From NCBI GenBank assembly GCA_018268895.1, contig JAFDVP010000007.1, forward strand, positions 682,001 through 746,000: a DNA stretch of 64,000 bases. The letters run 5' to 3'. Each line of letters begins with the position of its first letter. Within the stretch, counting starts at the first letter, position 1. The DNA comes from Acidobacteriota bacterium (GTDB lineage Bacteria > Acidobacteriota > Terriglobia > Terriglobales > Acidobacteriaceae). The notes beneath the pieces were generated by a model. The model ran no database searches. It was not told the origin of the DNA and saw only the letters and a program-made list of their open reading frames with translations. A program made the position numbers and the translations under genes. This document shows positions 8,647 through 18,115 of this stretch, piece by piece.

Positions 8647-8797
8647 TCTTCGAACCTCCGCAAAAGACATGCTGTCCGAAGCACTCGCTCAACCCGGTTG
8701 CGCGGGCAGCACCGCGGCTTACAAAAATGCGGCGGCGAGATAATACGCCCGCGCGGGCAGTTCTGGCTCTGCGGCTTCAACTAAAATCAAGGACAGC

Positions 8798-11700
8798 ATG
8801 GTTTTACCGTTCGTCCGCGAACTGCTTGCGGAGTTGGAGCATACTGATGCTTTTGAGCGTGTACGGCGTCATCTGAGCGCCGGATCGGGGCGTCGTCGTG
8901 TCTCCGGGCTGACGGTGACGGCTCGCGCACTGTATCTGCCGTACTTCGTGCGCGCGGCCGAGGCCCCGGCGCTGATCGTTGTTTCGGACAACAAATCGGC
9001 AGAGGCGCTTCATGCGGCGGCGCTCGAGACGTGCGCGTTGACGGGCGCGCTTGAACCGTCGCAGGTGCTGCGCCTTCCCTCGCATGACGTACTTCCATTT
9101 GAAAATCTTTCGCCGCACCCGGAGATTCAGGAGACGCGCGCGTCGGCTCTGTGGAAGATATGCGCGCACAAGGCGCGAACGCCGCGGCTGGTGATCGCTC
9201 CCATCGAATCGGCCTGCATGAAGCTCTTCGATCGCGGCTACTATGCCGCGCTTGCGCTCGACCTGCGCGTGGGCGAGGAGCATCTGCCGGAGATGCTGGT
9301 GGAGCATCTGCTCTCCGTCGGCTATACGAAGGTCGATGTTGTGGAGATGCCAGGCCAGGTGACGATTCGCGGCGGCATCATCGATGTGTACTCGCCGGAG
9401 CAGGACAGCCCGGTGCGTATCGATTTCTTTGGCGATGAGATTGAGTCGATTCGCCGGTTCGATCCGGAGACGCAGCGAAGCAGCTCTTCGTTGGATCGCG
9501 CGCTGCTGCTGCCGCTGACCGAAACTCCTGTGACGGAGAAGCTGCTTGGCGCGATCAATGCGCGGCTTACACGTGCTGGTGTTGCAGGCGCCGCACTTGA
9601 GGGTGGCGAGGAGCCGGTGGAGTTGCAGACGCACGTTGCTACGCGTACGGGTGAGGCAACAGTATTCCCCGGCTGGGAGTTTTTCGCGCCGGTTGCGGGC
9701 GCGAAGAGCACCCTGCTCGATTTGCTGGGTCCGTCGACGCGCGTCTTCGTCGAAGAGCCGGCGATGGTGAAGAACCAGGGCGAGCGCTGGTGGAACAAGG
9801 TGGAGCAGAGGCACGAGCGCTCGGGCATCGGCTCGCTGGTGCGCGCGGAGGACATCTATCTGTCGCCGTGGGAGCTTGAGGACCGGCTGCGCCGCACGAC
9901 GGGCTGCGACCTTGACCAGCTAGGCGCAGTGGATGTTCTCGATGCCGAGCGCAACGAGCTTTCAGAGATCGAGTTTTCGACGCGGCCCACGCAGCGTTTT
10001 CATGGTTCGATCCCGGCGATGATCGAAGCCTTGCAGTCTTTGATGCGGCAGGAGGCACGCATTCTGCTGACCGCGCCGAACCAGGGTGAGGTGGAGCGGC
10101 TGGCCGGACTGTTGCAGGAGTATCAGGTACCGTATCGCCTGGGGTCGCGCACGGAGCAGCATGGCTCGTCGACGGTGTACTCGGAGTCGAGCTATCTGGC
10201 GGGTGACCTGCGCACGCCGGTGATCGTCAAGACGGCGATTGCGGCGGGCGTGCAGATACTCGACCAGGACAAGACGACGGCGCGGCAGATTGTCGTCTTC
10301 GGCGCACAGGACCTCTCGGACGAAGCCGACGTCACGGCGCGTCCGGTGCGGCGAGCGAAGTCGAAGGCGGCGGCGTTCATCTCCGACTTTCGCGACCTCG
10401 CAGTCGGCGACTACGTCGTGCATGTGGAGCACGGCATCGCGCGCTACATGGGGCTGCGCGTGATCGAGGAGAACGGTCAGCCTCCGCTCGAGCTGATGAT
10501 CCTGGAGTTCGCCGACGAGGCGAAGCTGTATGTTCCGCTGACGCGGCTCGACCTGATCCAGAAGTATCGCTCAACCGAGACGGGCCCCGCGCCTGTGTTG
10601 AACAAGCTCGGCTCGCAGGGATGGCAGAAGACCAAGGCGCGCGTAAAGAAGGCGATGGCCGACATGGCCGCGGAGCTGCTGAAGCTCTATGCCCAGCGCG
10701 AGGCCACGCAGGGCATGCCCTTTTCGCCCGACACCAACATGCAGCGCGAGTTTGAGGACGCTTTCGACTTCAACGAGACCGACGACCAGTTGAACGCCAT
10801 CGCCGACATCAAGCAGGACATGGAGTCGACGCAGCCGATGGACCGCCTGCTGTGCGGTGACGTGGGCTACGGCAAGACCGAGGTCGCCATGCGCGCGGCC
10901 TTCAAGGCAGTGCAGGACTCGAAGCAAGTGGCGGTGCTGACGCCGACGACGGTGCTCAGCTTTCAACACTACGAGAGCTTCAAGCGCCGATTCGCGAACT
11001 TCCCGGTCACGGTCGAGATGATTTCGCGCTTTAGGACTCCAAAGGAGCAGAAGGAGATTCTGGAGAAGGCCGCCGAGGGCAAGATCGACATCCTGATCGG
11101 CACACACCGCATCCTGTCGAAGGACCTGAAGTTTCAGGACCTCGGCCTGCTGGTGGTCGACGAGGAGCAGCGCTTCGGCGTGCGCCATAAGGAGCGGCTG
11201 AAGCACATGCGCACGGCCATCGATGTGTTGAGCATGTCGGCGACGCCGATTCCGCGCACACTGCATATGTCGCTGATCGGGTTGAGGGACATGAGCGTTA
11301 TCGAGACGCCGCCGAAGGACCGCATGGCGATCCAGACCATCGTCGCGAAGTTCGACGAGAAGCTGGTGCGCACGGCCATCGAGGTGGAGCTGGAGCGCGG
11401 CGGGCAGGCGTACTTCGTGCACAACCGCGTGGAGACGATCTACGACATCGCCGCGAAGATACGAGAACTGGTGCCGCAGGCGCGCATCGTCGTGGGCCAC
11501 GGACAGTTGCCGGAGGCGGAGCTGGAGCGCGTGATGCTCGCCTTTATGAATCACGAGTACGACGTGCTGGTGGCGACATCGATCATCGAGAACGGGCTAG
11601 ACATTCCGCTTGCGAACACGATCGTCATCAACCGCGCAGATCGCCACGGATTGAGCGAACTTTATCAGTTGCGCGGTCGTGTGGGGCGCTCGAACCGCCG

Positions 11701-12469
11701 CGCGTATGCGTATCTGCTGATTCCGCCGGAGCAGGAGCTGACGGAGATTGCGCGCCGCCGCCTTGCGGCATTGAAGGAGTTCTCGGACCTTGGCGCAGGT
11801 TTCAAGATCGCAGCGCTCGATCTGGAGCTGCGCGGTGCAGGCAACATGCTCGGCGGCGAGCAGTCGGGACACATCGAAGCCATCGGCTTCGAGATGTACA
11901 CGTCGATGCTCGAAGAGGCTGTGCGCAAGATCAAGGGCGAAGAGGACAAGCCCGCGCACGCCGATACGCAGGTCAACCTGGGCATCAGCGTGCGTATCGA
12001 CGCGGACTACATCCCGGAGGAGAACCAGCGTCTGCGGATGTACAAGAAGATTGCCGGCGCGGAGGACGTGTCGATGCTGGCCGATGTGCGGGCAGAACTC
12101 AAGGATCGCTACGGAGAGCCGCCTGAGTCCGTCGAGAACCTGCTTGCGGCAGGCGAGATTCGTCTGATGGCACAGCAGCTTGGCGTCGCACTGATCGACC
12201 GCAAGCGCACGCAGGTCGAGCAGAACAAGGTGAAGACCTTCGTCGAGATGCTGCATGTGAAGTTCGCGGAGCGCGACGGCGCGGCGCAGAGCAATGCCAA
12301 CAGCGTCGATCCCGGCGTGTTGATGAAGCTGGTGAGCCGCAACACGAAACGCGGCGCGCAGTTTACGCCGCAGGGCGTGTTGCGCTGGCCGTTGACGAGT
12401 GCGAAGGCGGACGTTGTCCTGGAAGAGACGCGAGCGCTACTCGATTCGCTGACAAACAAAAGTGGTTGA
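8798..12469 (+). CDS. mfd: Transcription-repair coupling factor Mfd
   Basis: 1223 residues, full length. Mfd displaces RNA polymerase stalled at DNA damage and recruits UvrA. Domains in order: UvrB-like N-terminal module (about 1-450), the CarD-like RNA-polymerase interaction domain (around 530-600, with GDYVVHVEHGIARYMGL), the superfamily 2 motor with Walker A GDVGYGKTE near residue 687 and DEEQRFG near 787, RecG-like motifs (TSIIENGLDIP, RLRGRVGRS-type QLRGRVGRS) and the C-terminal TRCF domain. AAGGA lies just before the ATG. It is divergent from the sugar-binding lipoprotein, with about 150 bases between them. Confidence 0.97.
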   Translation: MVLPFVRELLAELEHTDAFERVRRHLSAGSGRRRVSGLTVTARALYLPYFVRAAEAPALIVVSDNKSAEALHAAALETCALTGALEPSQVLRLPSHDVLPFENLSPHPEIQETRASALWKICAHKARTPRLVIAPIESACMKLFDRGYYAALALDLRVGEEHLPEMLVEHLLSVGYTKVDVVEMPGQVTIRGGIIDVYSPEQDSPVRIDFFGDEIESIRRFDPETQRSSSSLDRALLLPLTETPVTEKLLGAINARLTRAGVAGAALEGGEEPVELQTHVATRTGEATVFPGWEFFAPVAGAKSTLLDLLGPSTRVFVEEPAMVKNQGERWWNKVEQRHERSGIGSLVRAEDIYLSPWELEDRLRRTTGCDLDQLGAVDVLDAERNELSEIEFSTRPTQRFHGSIPAMIEALQSLMRQEARILLTAPNQGEVERLAGLLQEYQVPYRLGSRTEQHGSSTVYSESSYLAGDLRTPVIVKTAIAAGVQILDQDKTTARQIVVFGAQDLSDEADVTARPVRRAKSKAAAFISDFRDLAVGDYVVHVEHGIARYMGLRVIEENGQPPLELMILEFADEAKLYVPLTRLDLIQKYRSTETGPAPVLNKLGSQGWQKTKARVKKAMADMAAELLKLYAQREATQGMPFSPDTNMQREFEDAFDFNETDDQLNAIADIKQDMESTQPMDRLLCGDVGYGKTEVAMRAAFKAVQDSKQVAVLTPTTVLSFQHYESFKRRFANFPVTVEMISRFRTPKEQKEILEKAAEGKIDILIGTHRILSKDLKFQDLGLLVVDEEQRFGVRHKERLKHMRTAIDVLSMSATPIPRTLHMSLIGLRDMSVIETPPKDRMAIQTIVAKFDEKLVRTAIEVELERGGQAYFVHNRVETIYDIAAKIRELVPQARIVVGHGQLPEAELERVMLAFMNHEYDVLVATSIIENGLDIPLANTIVINRADRHGLSELYQLRGRVGRSNRRAYAYLLIPPEQELTEIARRRLAALKEFSDLGAGFKIAALDLELRGAGNMLGGEQSGHIEAIGFEMYTSMLEEAVRKIKGEEDKPAHADTQVNLGISVRIDADYIPEENQRLRMYKKIAGAEDVSMLADVRAELKDRYGEPPESVENLLAAGEIRLMAQQLGVALIDRKRTQVEQNKVKTFVEMLHVKFAERDGAAQSNANSVDPGVLMKLVSRNTKRGAQFTPQGVLRWPLTSAKADVVLEETRALLDSLTNKSG

Positions 12470-12595
12470 TATTGATTCAACGTTCTAAACCACTTGCGGG
12501 AAAGAATGTGACGAATGCAGACGGCCTGTGGGAAAAATATGCTGCGCGCCGAGCGAGCCGGCGGTATGATCGCATTCTGATCGATGAGGCAGCTC

Positions 12596-13018
12596 ATGCA
12601 TGAGACGATCCGGGTCGGCGAGATGAGCGTGACTTTTCTGAAGACGCGCCACGAGACCGGCGGCGCGCTTGAGATGTATGAGGTCACGCTGCCTCCTGTC
12701 GTCAGCGTTGTTGTGCCGCATATCCACCGCGACTACGACGAGATCGTCCTCGGCATGAACGGCATCACGACGTGGACGCTGGACGGCGAGGTCATCGAGC
12801 TGCATCCGGGCGGCCGCATCATGATTCCGCGCGGCACGCCGCACTTCTTCGCCAACCTGCACGAGACGACAGCCCGCATGGTGTGCCTGCAAACTCCAGG
12901 CATGATGGGGCCCGAATACTTCCGCGAGATCGCGCAACACTTCAATGCAGACGTGCCCGACGTCGCGGCGATCGGCGAGGTGATGAACCGCTACGGTGTA
13001 ACGCCGATCACGCGGTAA
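12596..13018 (+). CDS. Cupin-domain protein
   Basis: 140 residues forming a single cupin beta-barrel. Metal-ligand candidates are H42, H44 and E49 in the first motif (VPHIHRDYDE), and the second motif has PRGTPHFF with its His. There is no signal peptide. Small cupins bind a metal and a small ligand; some are isomerases, dioxygenases or regulators, and nothing here decides between these. The ATG at 12596 is preferred because GAGG sits eight bases before it; an in-frame ATG 12 bases upstream overlaps that site. It follows mfd and ends 39 bases before the DUF885 gene on the same strand. Confidence 0.75.
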   Translation: MHETIRVGEMSVTFLKTRHETGGALEMYEVTLPPVVSVVVPHIHRDYDEIVLGMNGITTWTLDGEVIELHPGGRIMIPRGTPHFFANLHETTARMVCLQTPGMMGPEYFREIAQHFNADVPDVAAIGEVMNRYGVTPITR

Positions 13019-13057
13019 CTATTTCAGCGGCGGCTCAGTTGCCTTACACTGCTGTGT

Positions 13058-14854
13058 GTGACGACCATGCAACTTCGCGGCCTCGTATCTTCCATACTTC
13101 TTGGGACAACCATGCTGACATCTGCATCTGCGCAACGAGTCTCTGCCGACGGCGGCAACCAGACCTTCACCTTTCTCGCGGACCAGTATTTCAACGACGT
13201 GCTCTTCCACTTCTCGCCCACGCTGGGAACGCAGATGGGGCTACACCAGTACGACAACGAGTTGGAAAACTACTCCGCCGGTACGGTTGAAAAGCAGGTG
13301 GTCGCGCTGAAGGTTTACGAGAAAAAGATCGCTGCGATCGATTCGTCAGCGATGGACGCGCCAGTCGCCTCCGACCAGGCGATCCTGCTTAACAGCATCC
13401 GCTCGCAGTTGCTTTCGCTTGAGGTGATCCGCAATTGGGAGAAGAGCCCCGACAACTATTCGAGCGGCGTTACCAACTCGATCTTCGTGCTGATGGAGCG
13501 GCCATTCGCTCCGCCGAATGCTCGTCTGCGCTCCGTCGTGGAACGCGAGAAGCAGATCCCGCGGGTCTTCGTGGAGGCGCGGAAGAACCTGAAGAACCCG
13601 CCGCGCATCTTTACCGAGATTGCACTCGAGCAGATCGACGGCCTGGTGAGCTTCTTCGAGAAGGACGTTCCGGCTGCCTTCGCCGAGGCCGACGATACGA
13701 AGGCAAAGGCAGAGTTTGCGGCGTCGAATGCAGCGGTCATCAACGCGTTGAAAGAATATGGCGCGTGGATGAAGACCGACCTGCTGCCGCGCTCGAACGG
13801 CGACTATAGGCTGGGAGCGGAGACGTTCGCGAAGAAGCTCAGCTACGACGAGATGGTCGATGTTCCGCTGCCGCGTCTTCTCGATATCGCGATGGCCGAC
13901 CTGCACCGCAACCAGCAGGAGTTCGCGCGCATCGCGAAGGAGGTCGATCCATCGAAGACGCCGCTAGAGGTGCTGGCCGAGCTGGCGACCATTCATCCCG
14001 CGCCGGACAAACTTCTCGACACCTTTCACGGCACCTTCGACTCCCTGATTGCCTACATACGCGCGCACAAGATCATCACGATCCCCAGCGACGTGCAGCC
14101 GGTGCTCGAGGAGACGCCGCCCTTCATGCGCGCAACGACCTTCGCTTCGATGGACCCTCCGGGGCCGTTCGAGACGCGATCGACGAAGGCGTACTTCAAC
14201 GTCACACTACCGGAAAAAGGCTGGTCGCAGGAGCATGTTGCCGGGCACATGGCAAGCTTCAACGTGGGAACCATCATCTCGACCAGCATTCACGAGGCCT
14301 ATCCCGGCCACTATGTGCAGTTCCTCTTTCAGAACCAGTTTCCGTCGAAGGTGAGGAAGATCGTTTGGGCGAACTCGAACATCGAGGGTTGGGCGCACTA
14401 CACCGAGGAGATGATGCTCGACGAGGGCTACGCCGCCGCGCCTCCGAACGCCACGCCGGCGCAGGTGCGCGAGGCGAGACTCATTAAACTTGGCCAATTG
14501 CAGGACGCTCTTCTGCGCGACGCGCGCTTCGTCAACTCGATCAAGCTGCACACGGGGCTGGGTGAACCGGGCGGCAAGTGGACGATCGATCAGGCGGTCG
14601 ACTTCTTTGTGAAGGAAGGCTACCAGTCACGCTCGGTGGGGCTGGTCGAAACCAAGCGCGGCACCGCCGACGCGACGTATCTCTACTACACGCTGGGCAA
14701 GCTGGAGATCATGAAGCTGCGCGAAGACGTGAAGAAGAAGCAGGGCGCGGCCTTCAGCCTGCAACAGTTCCACGACGACTTCATGCGCCAGGGCTTTGCG
14801 CCGGTCAAGGTCATCCGCAAGGCGATGCTGCACGACGATTCGCCTGTGCTGTAG
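13058..14854 (+). CDS. DUF885-family secreted metallopeptidase-like protein
   Basis: 598 residues with a signal peptide (cleavage probably after SASA). The family hallmark HEAYPGHYVQ (an HExxPGH-type zinc motif) lies near residue 412, followed by EGWAHYTEEM, which supplies a further acidic ligand, as in DUF885 proteins related to M1/M2-like zinc peptidases. The location would be periplasm or cell surface. Peptide substrates are expected from the family; none is known here. The frame opens with GTG at 13058, and an ATG three codons later (13067) is equally possible. It is followed closely by a lipoprotein gene on the same strand. Confidence 0.85.
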   Translation: MTTMQLRGLVSSILLGTTMLTSASAQRVSADGGNQTFTFLADQYFNDVLFHFSPTLGTQMGLHQYDNELENYSAGTVEKQVVALKVYEKKIAAIDSSAMDAPVASDQAILLNSIRSQLLSLEVIRNWEKSPDNYSSGVTNSIFVLMERPFAPPNARLRSVVEREKQIPRVFVEARKNLKNPPRIFTEIALEQIDGLVSFFEKDVPAAFAEADDTKAKAEFAASNAAVINALKEYGAWMKTDLLPRSNGDYRLGAETFAKKLSYDEMVDVPLPRLLDIAMADLHRNQQEFARIAKEVDPSKTPLEVLAELATIHPAPDKLLDTFHGTFDSLIAYIRAHKIITIPSDVQPVLEETPPFMRATTFASMDPPGPFETRSTKAYFNVTLPEKGWSQEHVAGHMASFNVGTIISTSIHEAYPGHYVQFLFQNQFPSKVRKIVWANSNIEGWAHYTEEMMLDEGYAAAPPNATPAQVREARLIKLGQLQDALLRDARFVNSIKLHTGLGEPGGKWTIDQAVDFFVKEGYQSRSVGLVETKRGTADATYLYYTLGKLEIMKLREDVKKKQGAAFSLQQFHDDFMRQGFAPVKVIRKAMLHDDSPVL

Positions 14855-14913
14855 CGGCAGGTTCAACTGCTGAAAAAGCAATCGCAACATCGGCTCTTGA
14901 GGTTAATGGGCGA

Positions 14914-16440
14914 ATGATGAAGCCGTATCTGCGTGCGGGCGTTCTTGGCGCAGTGGTATCGTTGGCACTGGCCGGGTGCATGGGAGACGAACCGTACGTG
15001 GTGCCTGAAGATCCGTTACCGCCAAACACAATTCTTCTATCGGGAATGATGCGCGAGCTTTCGGCAACCCCCGGCTTTACCGATTCTCTGATCGCACAGT
15101 TGAACGGCAACAAGCAGGGGCCGGCGCTGATGTCGCCGCGCCTGATCAAGACATTGAAGGACATGATCCTCGGCAAGGATTGGCAGGGGCTGGATCGTTT
15201 TCCCGGCTGGACGCTTGCAGGCATCAATCCGACGGTAAAGATCGCCGGGCGCATCTTTACTAAAAAAGACGATGGCACACCGGACCACAGCGGTGGAGTG
15301 AAGGAGAGCGCTCCTGTCGATAACACGCCTGCGACGACGGAGCGCGTGAAGCCGTACATCGATCTTGGGCCCTACACGCTGGAGCATGCGGAGACAGTCG
15401 ACCTGGGCAAGCCTTCGACCCTGCCGGGGTTTACGACCGAAGGCATCGTCAGCGAACTTGGCGCGGGAGTCATGCGCGGCGATGGGCCGAACGCAACGCT
15501 TGCTCCTTTACATGCCGAGAGCCAGCGTCTGGCCGATGTGATGAATCGGCTCAGCATGAATGCGTTGCATGGCGTCAGGCCGGTAACAGCGACCATCGAC
15601 GCTCATACAGCTTCGACTCCCGAAGAGCTGGTGATAGCCCTTACGGCATCTGGTCATACCGTCAGCGTCTACGATGCGCGCTACTTCGCCAACTTCGGCC
15701 ACTTCCACTTCAAGGGGCAGGAGGTGATGATGCCGTTCTGGGTCGACTCGCAGATTGCGATCCCCGGATCAAAGCGTTCGCTGCTGGTGCCTGTGAGTCA
15801 TGCGGAATACGAGTGGGAGATTCGCGGGCCGAAGATCAACGCCAACATCAGCTGGTACTTCGGGATCGACGGCAAGAGCGAGTTCCGCACCATGGACACG
15901 CAGGACCAGGCGTGGGTGCTGGGCCGCCACGCGCACACCTATCGCGATAAGGATGCTGTCGAAGTGACACGGCTCGTCGGCAAGATGGTCGTAGCCTTCA
16001 TGCACCAGCATCTGCGCCGTCCCGATCTTCCCTTCGGGGGCTACTACCCGCTTGGCGTCTGCCAGGATGGCGTCGCGGCGATTGAAAAGAAGATGACGGG
16101 CAGCGACTCGCTGTTTCCGAATACGGCAGACACATCGCTGTTCGACGATCCTCGCGATGAGGAAGTAAATGCGATGATGTCGGCGATACCGAAAGACACT
16201 GACGGAGGTCTGCCATCGCCGGAGCGCATCTTCGGCTCGCTGCCAACCGGCAATCTCAACGCGATTACGATACCGGGACTCGCCGATGACCTTACGCAGG
16301 TGAAGGCGGCATGGCAGGACGGTTCGCTTGAGCGCACGCCGACGTGGATGCGGAGGATGCTGCTGCGGCTCATCGGCATGATCGCAATGGGAGTTCTTGC
16401 GTGGCTCGTGATCTGGAGACGCAGGCGTCACCTGCACTGA
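14914..16440 (+). CDS. Uncharacterised lipoprotein with C-terminal membrane helix
   Basis: 508 residues. The N-terminus is a lipoprotein signal (AVVSLALAGC, lipobox LAGC). Near the C-terminus a single hydrophobic helix (IGMIAMGVLAWLVIW) is followed by RRRRH, which would leave the tail in the cytoplasm. The protein would then be anchored in the inner membrane at both ends with about 450 residues in the periplasm. A conserved-looking segment GGYYPLGVCQDGVAA lies in the last third. I recognise no family. The ATG at 14914 (or 14917) is used: the open frame extends back into the DUF885 gene but only the internal start gives a signal sequence. It starts 60 bases after that gene. Confidence 0.7.
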   Translation: MMKPYLRAGVLGAVVSLALAGCMGDEPYVVPEDPLPPNTILLSGMMRELSATPGFTDSLIAQLNGNKQGPALMSPRLIKTLKDMILGKDWQGLDRFPGWTLAGINPTVKIAGRIFTKKDDGTPDHSGGVKESAPVDNTPATTERVKPYIDLGPYTLEHAETVDLGKPSTLPGFTTEGIVSELGAGVMRGDGPNATLAPLHAESQRLADVMNRLSMNALHGVRPVTATIDAHTASTPEELVIALTASGHTVSVYDARYFANFGHFHFKGQEVMMPFWVDSQIAIPGSKRSLLVPVSHAEYEWEIRGPKINANISWYFGIDGKSEFRTMDTQDQAWVLGRHAHTYRDKDAVEVTRLVGKMVVAFMHQHLRRPDLPFGGYYPLGVCQDGVAAIEKKMTGSDSLFPNTADTSLFDDPRDEEVNAMMSAIPKDTDGGLPSPERIFGSLPTGNLNAITIPGLADDLTQVKAAWQDGSLERTPTWMRRMLLRLIGMIAMGVLAWLVIWRRRRHLH

Positions 16441-16484
16441 GCGCAGATAACATGCGACGGTAAATGCTTCTTCCAGAAAGGTAA

Positions 16485-16814
16485 CTATTTGCCGGACGAA
16501 GCGGCGGAGGAGGCTGATGCCGCAGCGGGTGCGGGTGAGGAAGCCGCTGGCGCAGCGGGAGCGGTGCTCGTCGTCTCGGATTTTGCCGACGGCGAAGCCG
16601 CACTGCCGCTCGAGTCGCCGGATGACTTAGGTTTGGCGTTGCCATAGCCGTCCGCATACCATCCACCGCCCTTGAAGGAGACAGCTGGCGCCGAGAGCAC
16701 GCGCTCCAGGTGGCCTTTGCAGTGCGGGCACTCGGTAATCTCAGGGTCTGAGAACTTCTGTATCTTTTCCGTGCGTTTGTGGCAGTTGGTGCATTCGTAT
16801 TCGTAAAGCGGCAT
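16485..16814 (-). CDS. FmdB-family zinc-ribbon protein
   Basis: 109 residues. The N-terminal 40 residues are an FmdB-type zinc ribbon: MPLYEYECTNC opening and two Cys pairs, C8/C11 and C29/C32 (ECPHC). GGGWYADGYG follows, also usual in the family. The rest is a low-complexity Ala/Ser/Pro tail. The family was first named for a putative regulator near formamidase genes, and the role of most members is unknown. It is convergent with the lipoprotein gene and separated from the PIN gene by 36 bases on the same strand. Confidence 0.85.
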   Translation of the reverse strand: MPLYEYECTNCHKRTEKIQKFSDPEITECPHCKGHLERVLSAPAVSFKGGGWYADGYGNAKPKSSGDSSGSAASPSAKSETTSTAPAAPAASSPAPAAASASSAASSGK

Positions 16815-16850
16815 AGATGGTCCTTTTCCTGATGTAAAGCGGCTGCAAAA

Positions 16851-17306
16851 CTAAGTATCGGCCTGCGGGTCCCATACGTCGAAGCCCTCTGACTGCGCGG
16901 CCTTGAGGAGCTTCTGGTCCGAAGTGACAAACTGAAGCCTGTCATCCCCGCGCATGGAGTCTCTTGCGACGATCGCGGAGGCGAGCTGGAGAGAGTCCAG
17001 AGCGCGAAGGTCTTGACGATCAACCAGGGCGGACGCATGTTCCACGATCGCTGCCGTGACCGGGTGCTCGAGGAGGCGCTGGGACTCGCCAACCAAGGCT
17101 GCAATCGAAGAATCGGCGTCAGCATCCGAGATATCTCCCGCCCGCTGACGCCGCCGTATGGCTGACCTCACTTCGATCAAGGCAAGCGCAGAGACCTGCT
17201 TCCTCTGATCGTCGACCTCGGTCACAAGTTGAACGATGGACTCCGAGCCGGCCTCGGCGACAAAGAGCTTGACGAGGGCGCTGGAGTCGATGAAGTAATG
17301 CGTCAG
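16851..17306 (-). CDS. PIN-domain ribonuclease toxin, probable CTG start
   Basis: 151 residues of the VapC-type PIN fold. The four acidic positions of the active site are present: D7 in YFIDSSALVKLF, E45 in ALIEVRSA, D104 in RALDSLQLA and D130 in FVTSDQKLL. The only conventional start (GTG at 17225) would delete the first beta-strand and D7. No ATG, GTG or TTG lies in frame upstream, but CTG at 17306 is preceded by AAGGGGAAG and overlaps the stop of the upstream gene as CTGA. VapC toxins cleave RNA in the cytoplasm and are held inactive by the co-encoded partner. The partner here is unusually long. Confidence 0.75.
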   Translation of the reverse strand: MTHYFIDSSALVKLFVAEAGSESIVQLVTEVDDQRKQVSALALIEVRSAIRRRQRAGDISDADADSSIAALVGESQRLLEHPVTAAIVEHASALVDRQDLRALDSLQLASAIVARDSMRGDDRLQFVTSDQKLLKAAQSEGFDVWDPQADT

Positions 17307-18001
17307 AGGCTTCCCCTTTCGCGCATGATCGTCGCCGATACCGGCTCACCTCGGACGGGAACCGGGTGGAAGCGTGCGGAGACGATCTGTCGCATCTGCC
17401 CGCTCCGGTTCAGTTTGACGGTTGTCGTCTGATGTTCCGACTTTGGATTGTGAATTTTATTCACAAGGATGGCGCCGCTTTCGATCGCGCCCGTTAGAAC
17501 GCGGTGACGTGAGTCGGCCGATGCAGCCCAGGCAAAGGGATATCGGGGAAGGTCCTTATCGCGAAACCGGGTCAATGCAACGAAGAGCTTTCCGATCTCC
17601 ACTTCGGCCAGCGCCTCGCAGCACTGCCTGATCTCGTCGGTAGTGACTCCAGTCGACCTCAGCGAGGCTGGCGGAGCCTCTGGCGATGCAGTTTGCTGGG
17701 ACGTCAAGGTCGGCTCCGGCGTGGCTCCTGCGGAGGTCGATGCTTTATTCGGTGCCGGCTCGAAGTAGATGAGGATTTCACCGTTCTCCGGGCTCCAGTT
17801 CGAAGCGGCAGCCGTGTTGCGCTTTTTTCTGCCGTCTTCCTCAAGCTGAATCACCGGGGTAAAGCCCTCCGGTGCCAGAAAGCTGAGCGCAGCGGTAATC
17901 CTATCGTTTAACGGAGCGTTACGCAGAGCTTCGAGACCTGCCTGTATGGCACTTTCGACGTCGCTAATTGTGGAAAGGGTGGTTCTGGAATCATTCGTCA
18001 T
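17303..18001 (-). CDS. Uncharacterised 232-residue protein, candidate antitoxin of the PIN toxin
   Basis: 232 residues, no signal peptide or membrane helix, not recognised. The first 85 residues look like one folded unit (DRITAALSFLAPEGFTPVIQ, then NGEILIYFEPA). A Ser/Thr/Pro/Ala-rich linker covers about 86-118. A second unit runs from about 119 (TTDEIRQCCEALAEVEIGKL) to the end, with a basic C-terminus (GQMRQIVSARFHPVPVRGE). The stop codon overlaps the CTG start of the PIN gene, implying translational coupling. Position and overlap suggest an antitoxin, but ordinary VapB partners are 70-100 residues. AGGAAG precedes the ATG, and a terminator separates the pair from serA. Confidence 0.65.
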   Translation of the reverse strand: MTNDSRTTLSTISDVESAIQAGLEALRNAPLNDRITAALSFLAPEGFTPVIQLEEDGRKKRNTAAASNWSPENGEILIYFEPAPNKASTSAGATPEPTLTSQQTASPEAPPASLRSTGVTTDEIRQCCEALAEVEIGKLFVALTRFRDKDLPRYPFAWAASADSRHRVLTGAIESGAILVNKIHNPKSEHQTTTVKLNRSGQMRQIVSARFHPVPVRGEPVSATIMRERGSL

Positions 18002-18038
18002 TAGCCTAGTCTTCCTGTAGGTTAGAGGTTATTGCTGG

Positions 18039-18087
18039 TATTTATAAAATAAACTGCTCCGCCCATATATAAACGGATGGAGCAGTT
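18039..18087 (-). terminator. Rho-independent terminator after serA
   Basis: Arms aactgctcc (18052-18060) and ggagcagtt (18079-18087) are perfect complements, and on the minus strand the stem is followed by tattttataaata. The AT-rich tail may double as promoter for the PIN operon. Confidence 0.75.
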
Positions 18088-18115
18088 AAATGCAAATTAA
18101 CTCTTCAGGCGTCGG

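Noticed and set aside
12459..12494. Terminator after mfd
   Set aside because: aagtggtt and aaccactt pair, but the loop is 20 bases and no T-run follows, so a terminator is not supported.
14578..14913. Upstream extension of the lipoprotein frame
   Set aside because: It overlaps the DUF885 gene in another phase; only the internal ATG at 14914 gives a lipoprotein signal.
17225..17306. GTG at 17225 as start of the PIN gene
   Set aside because: It would delete the first strand and D7, although these are plainly encoded in frame upstream.
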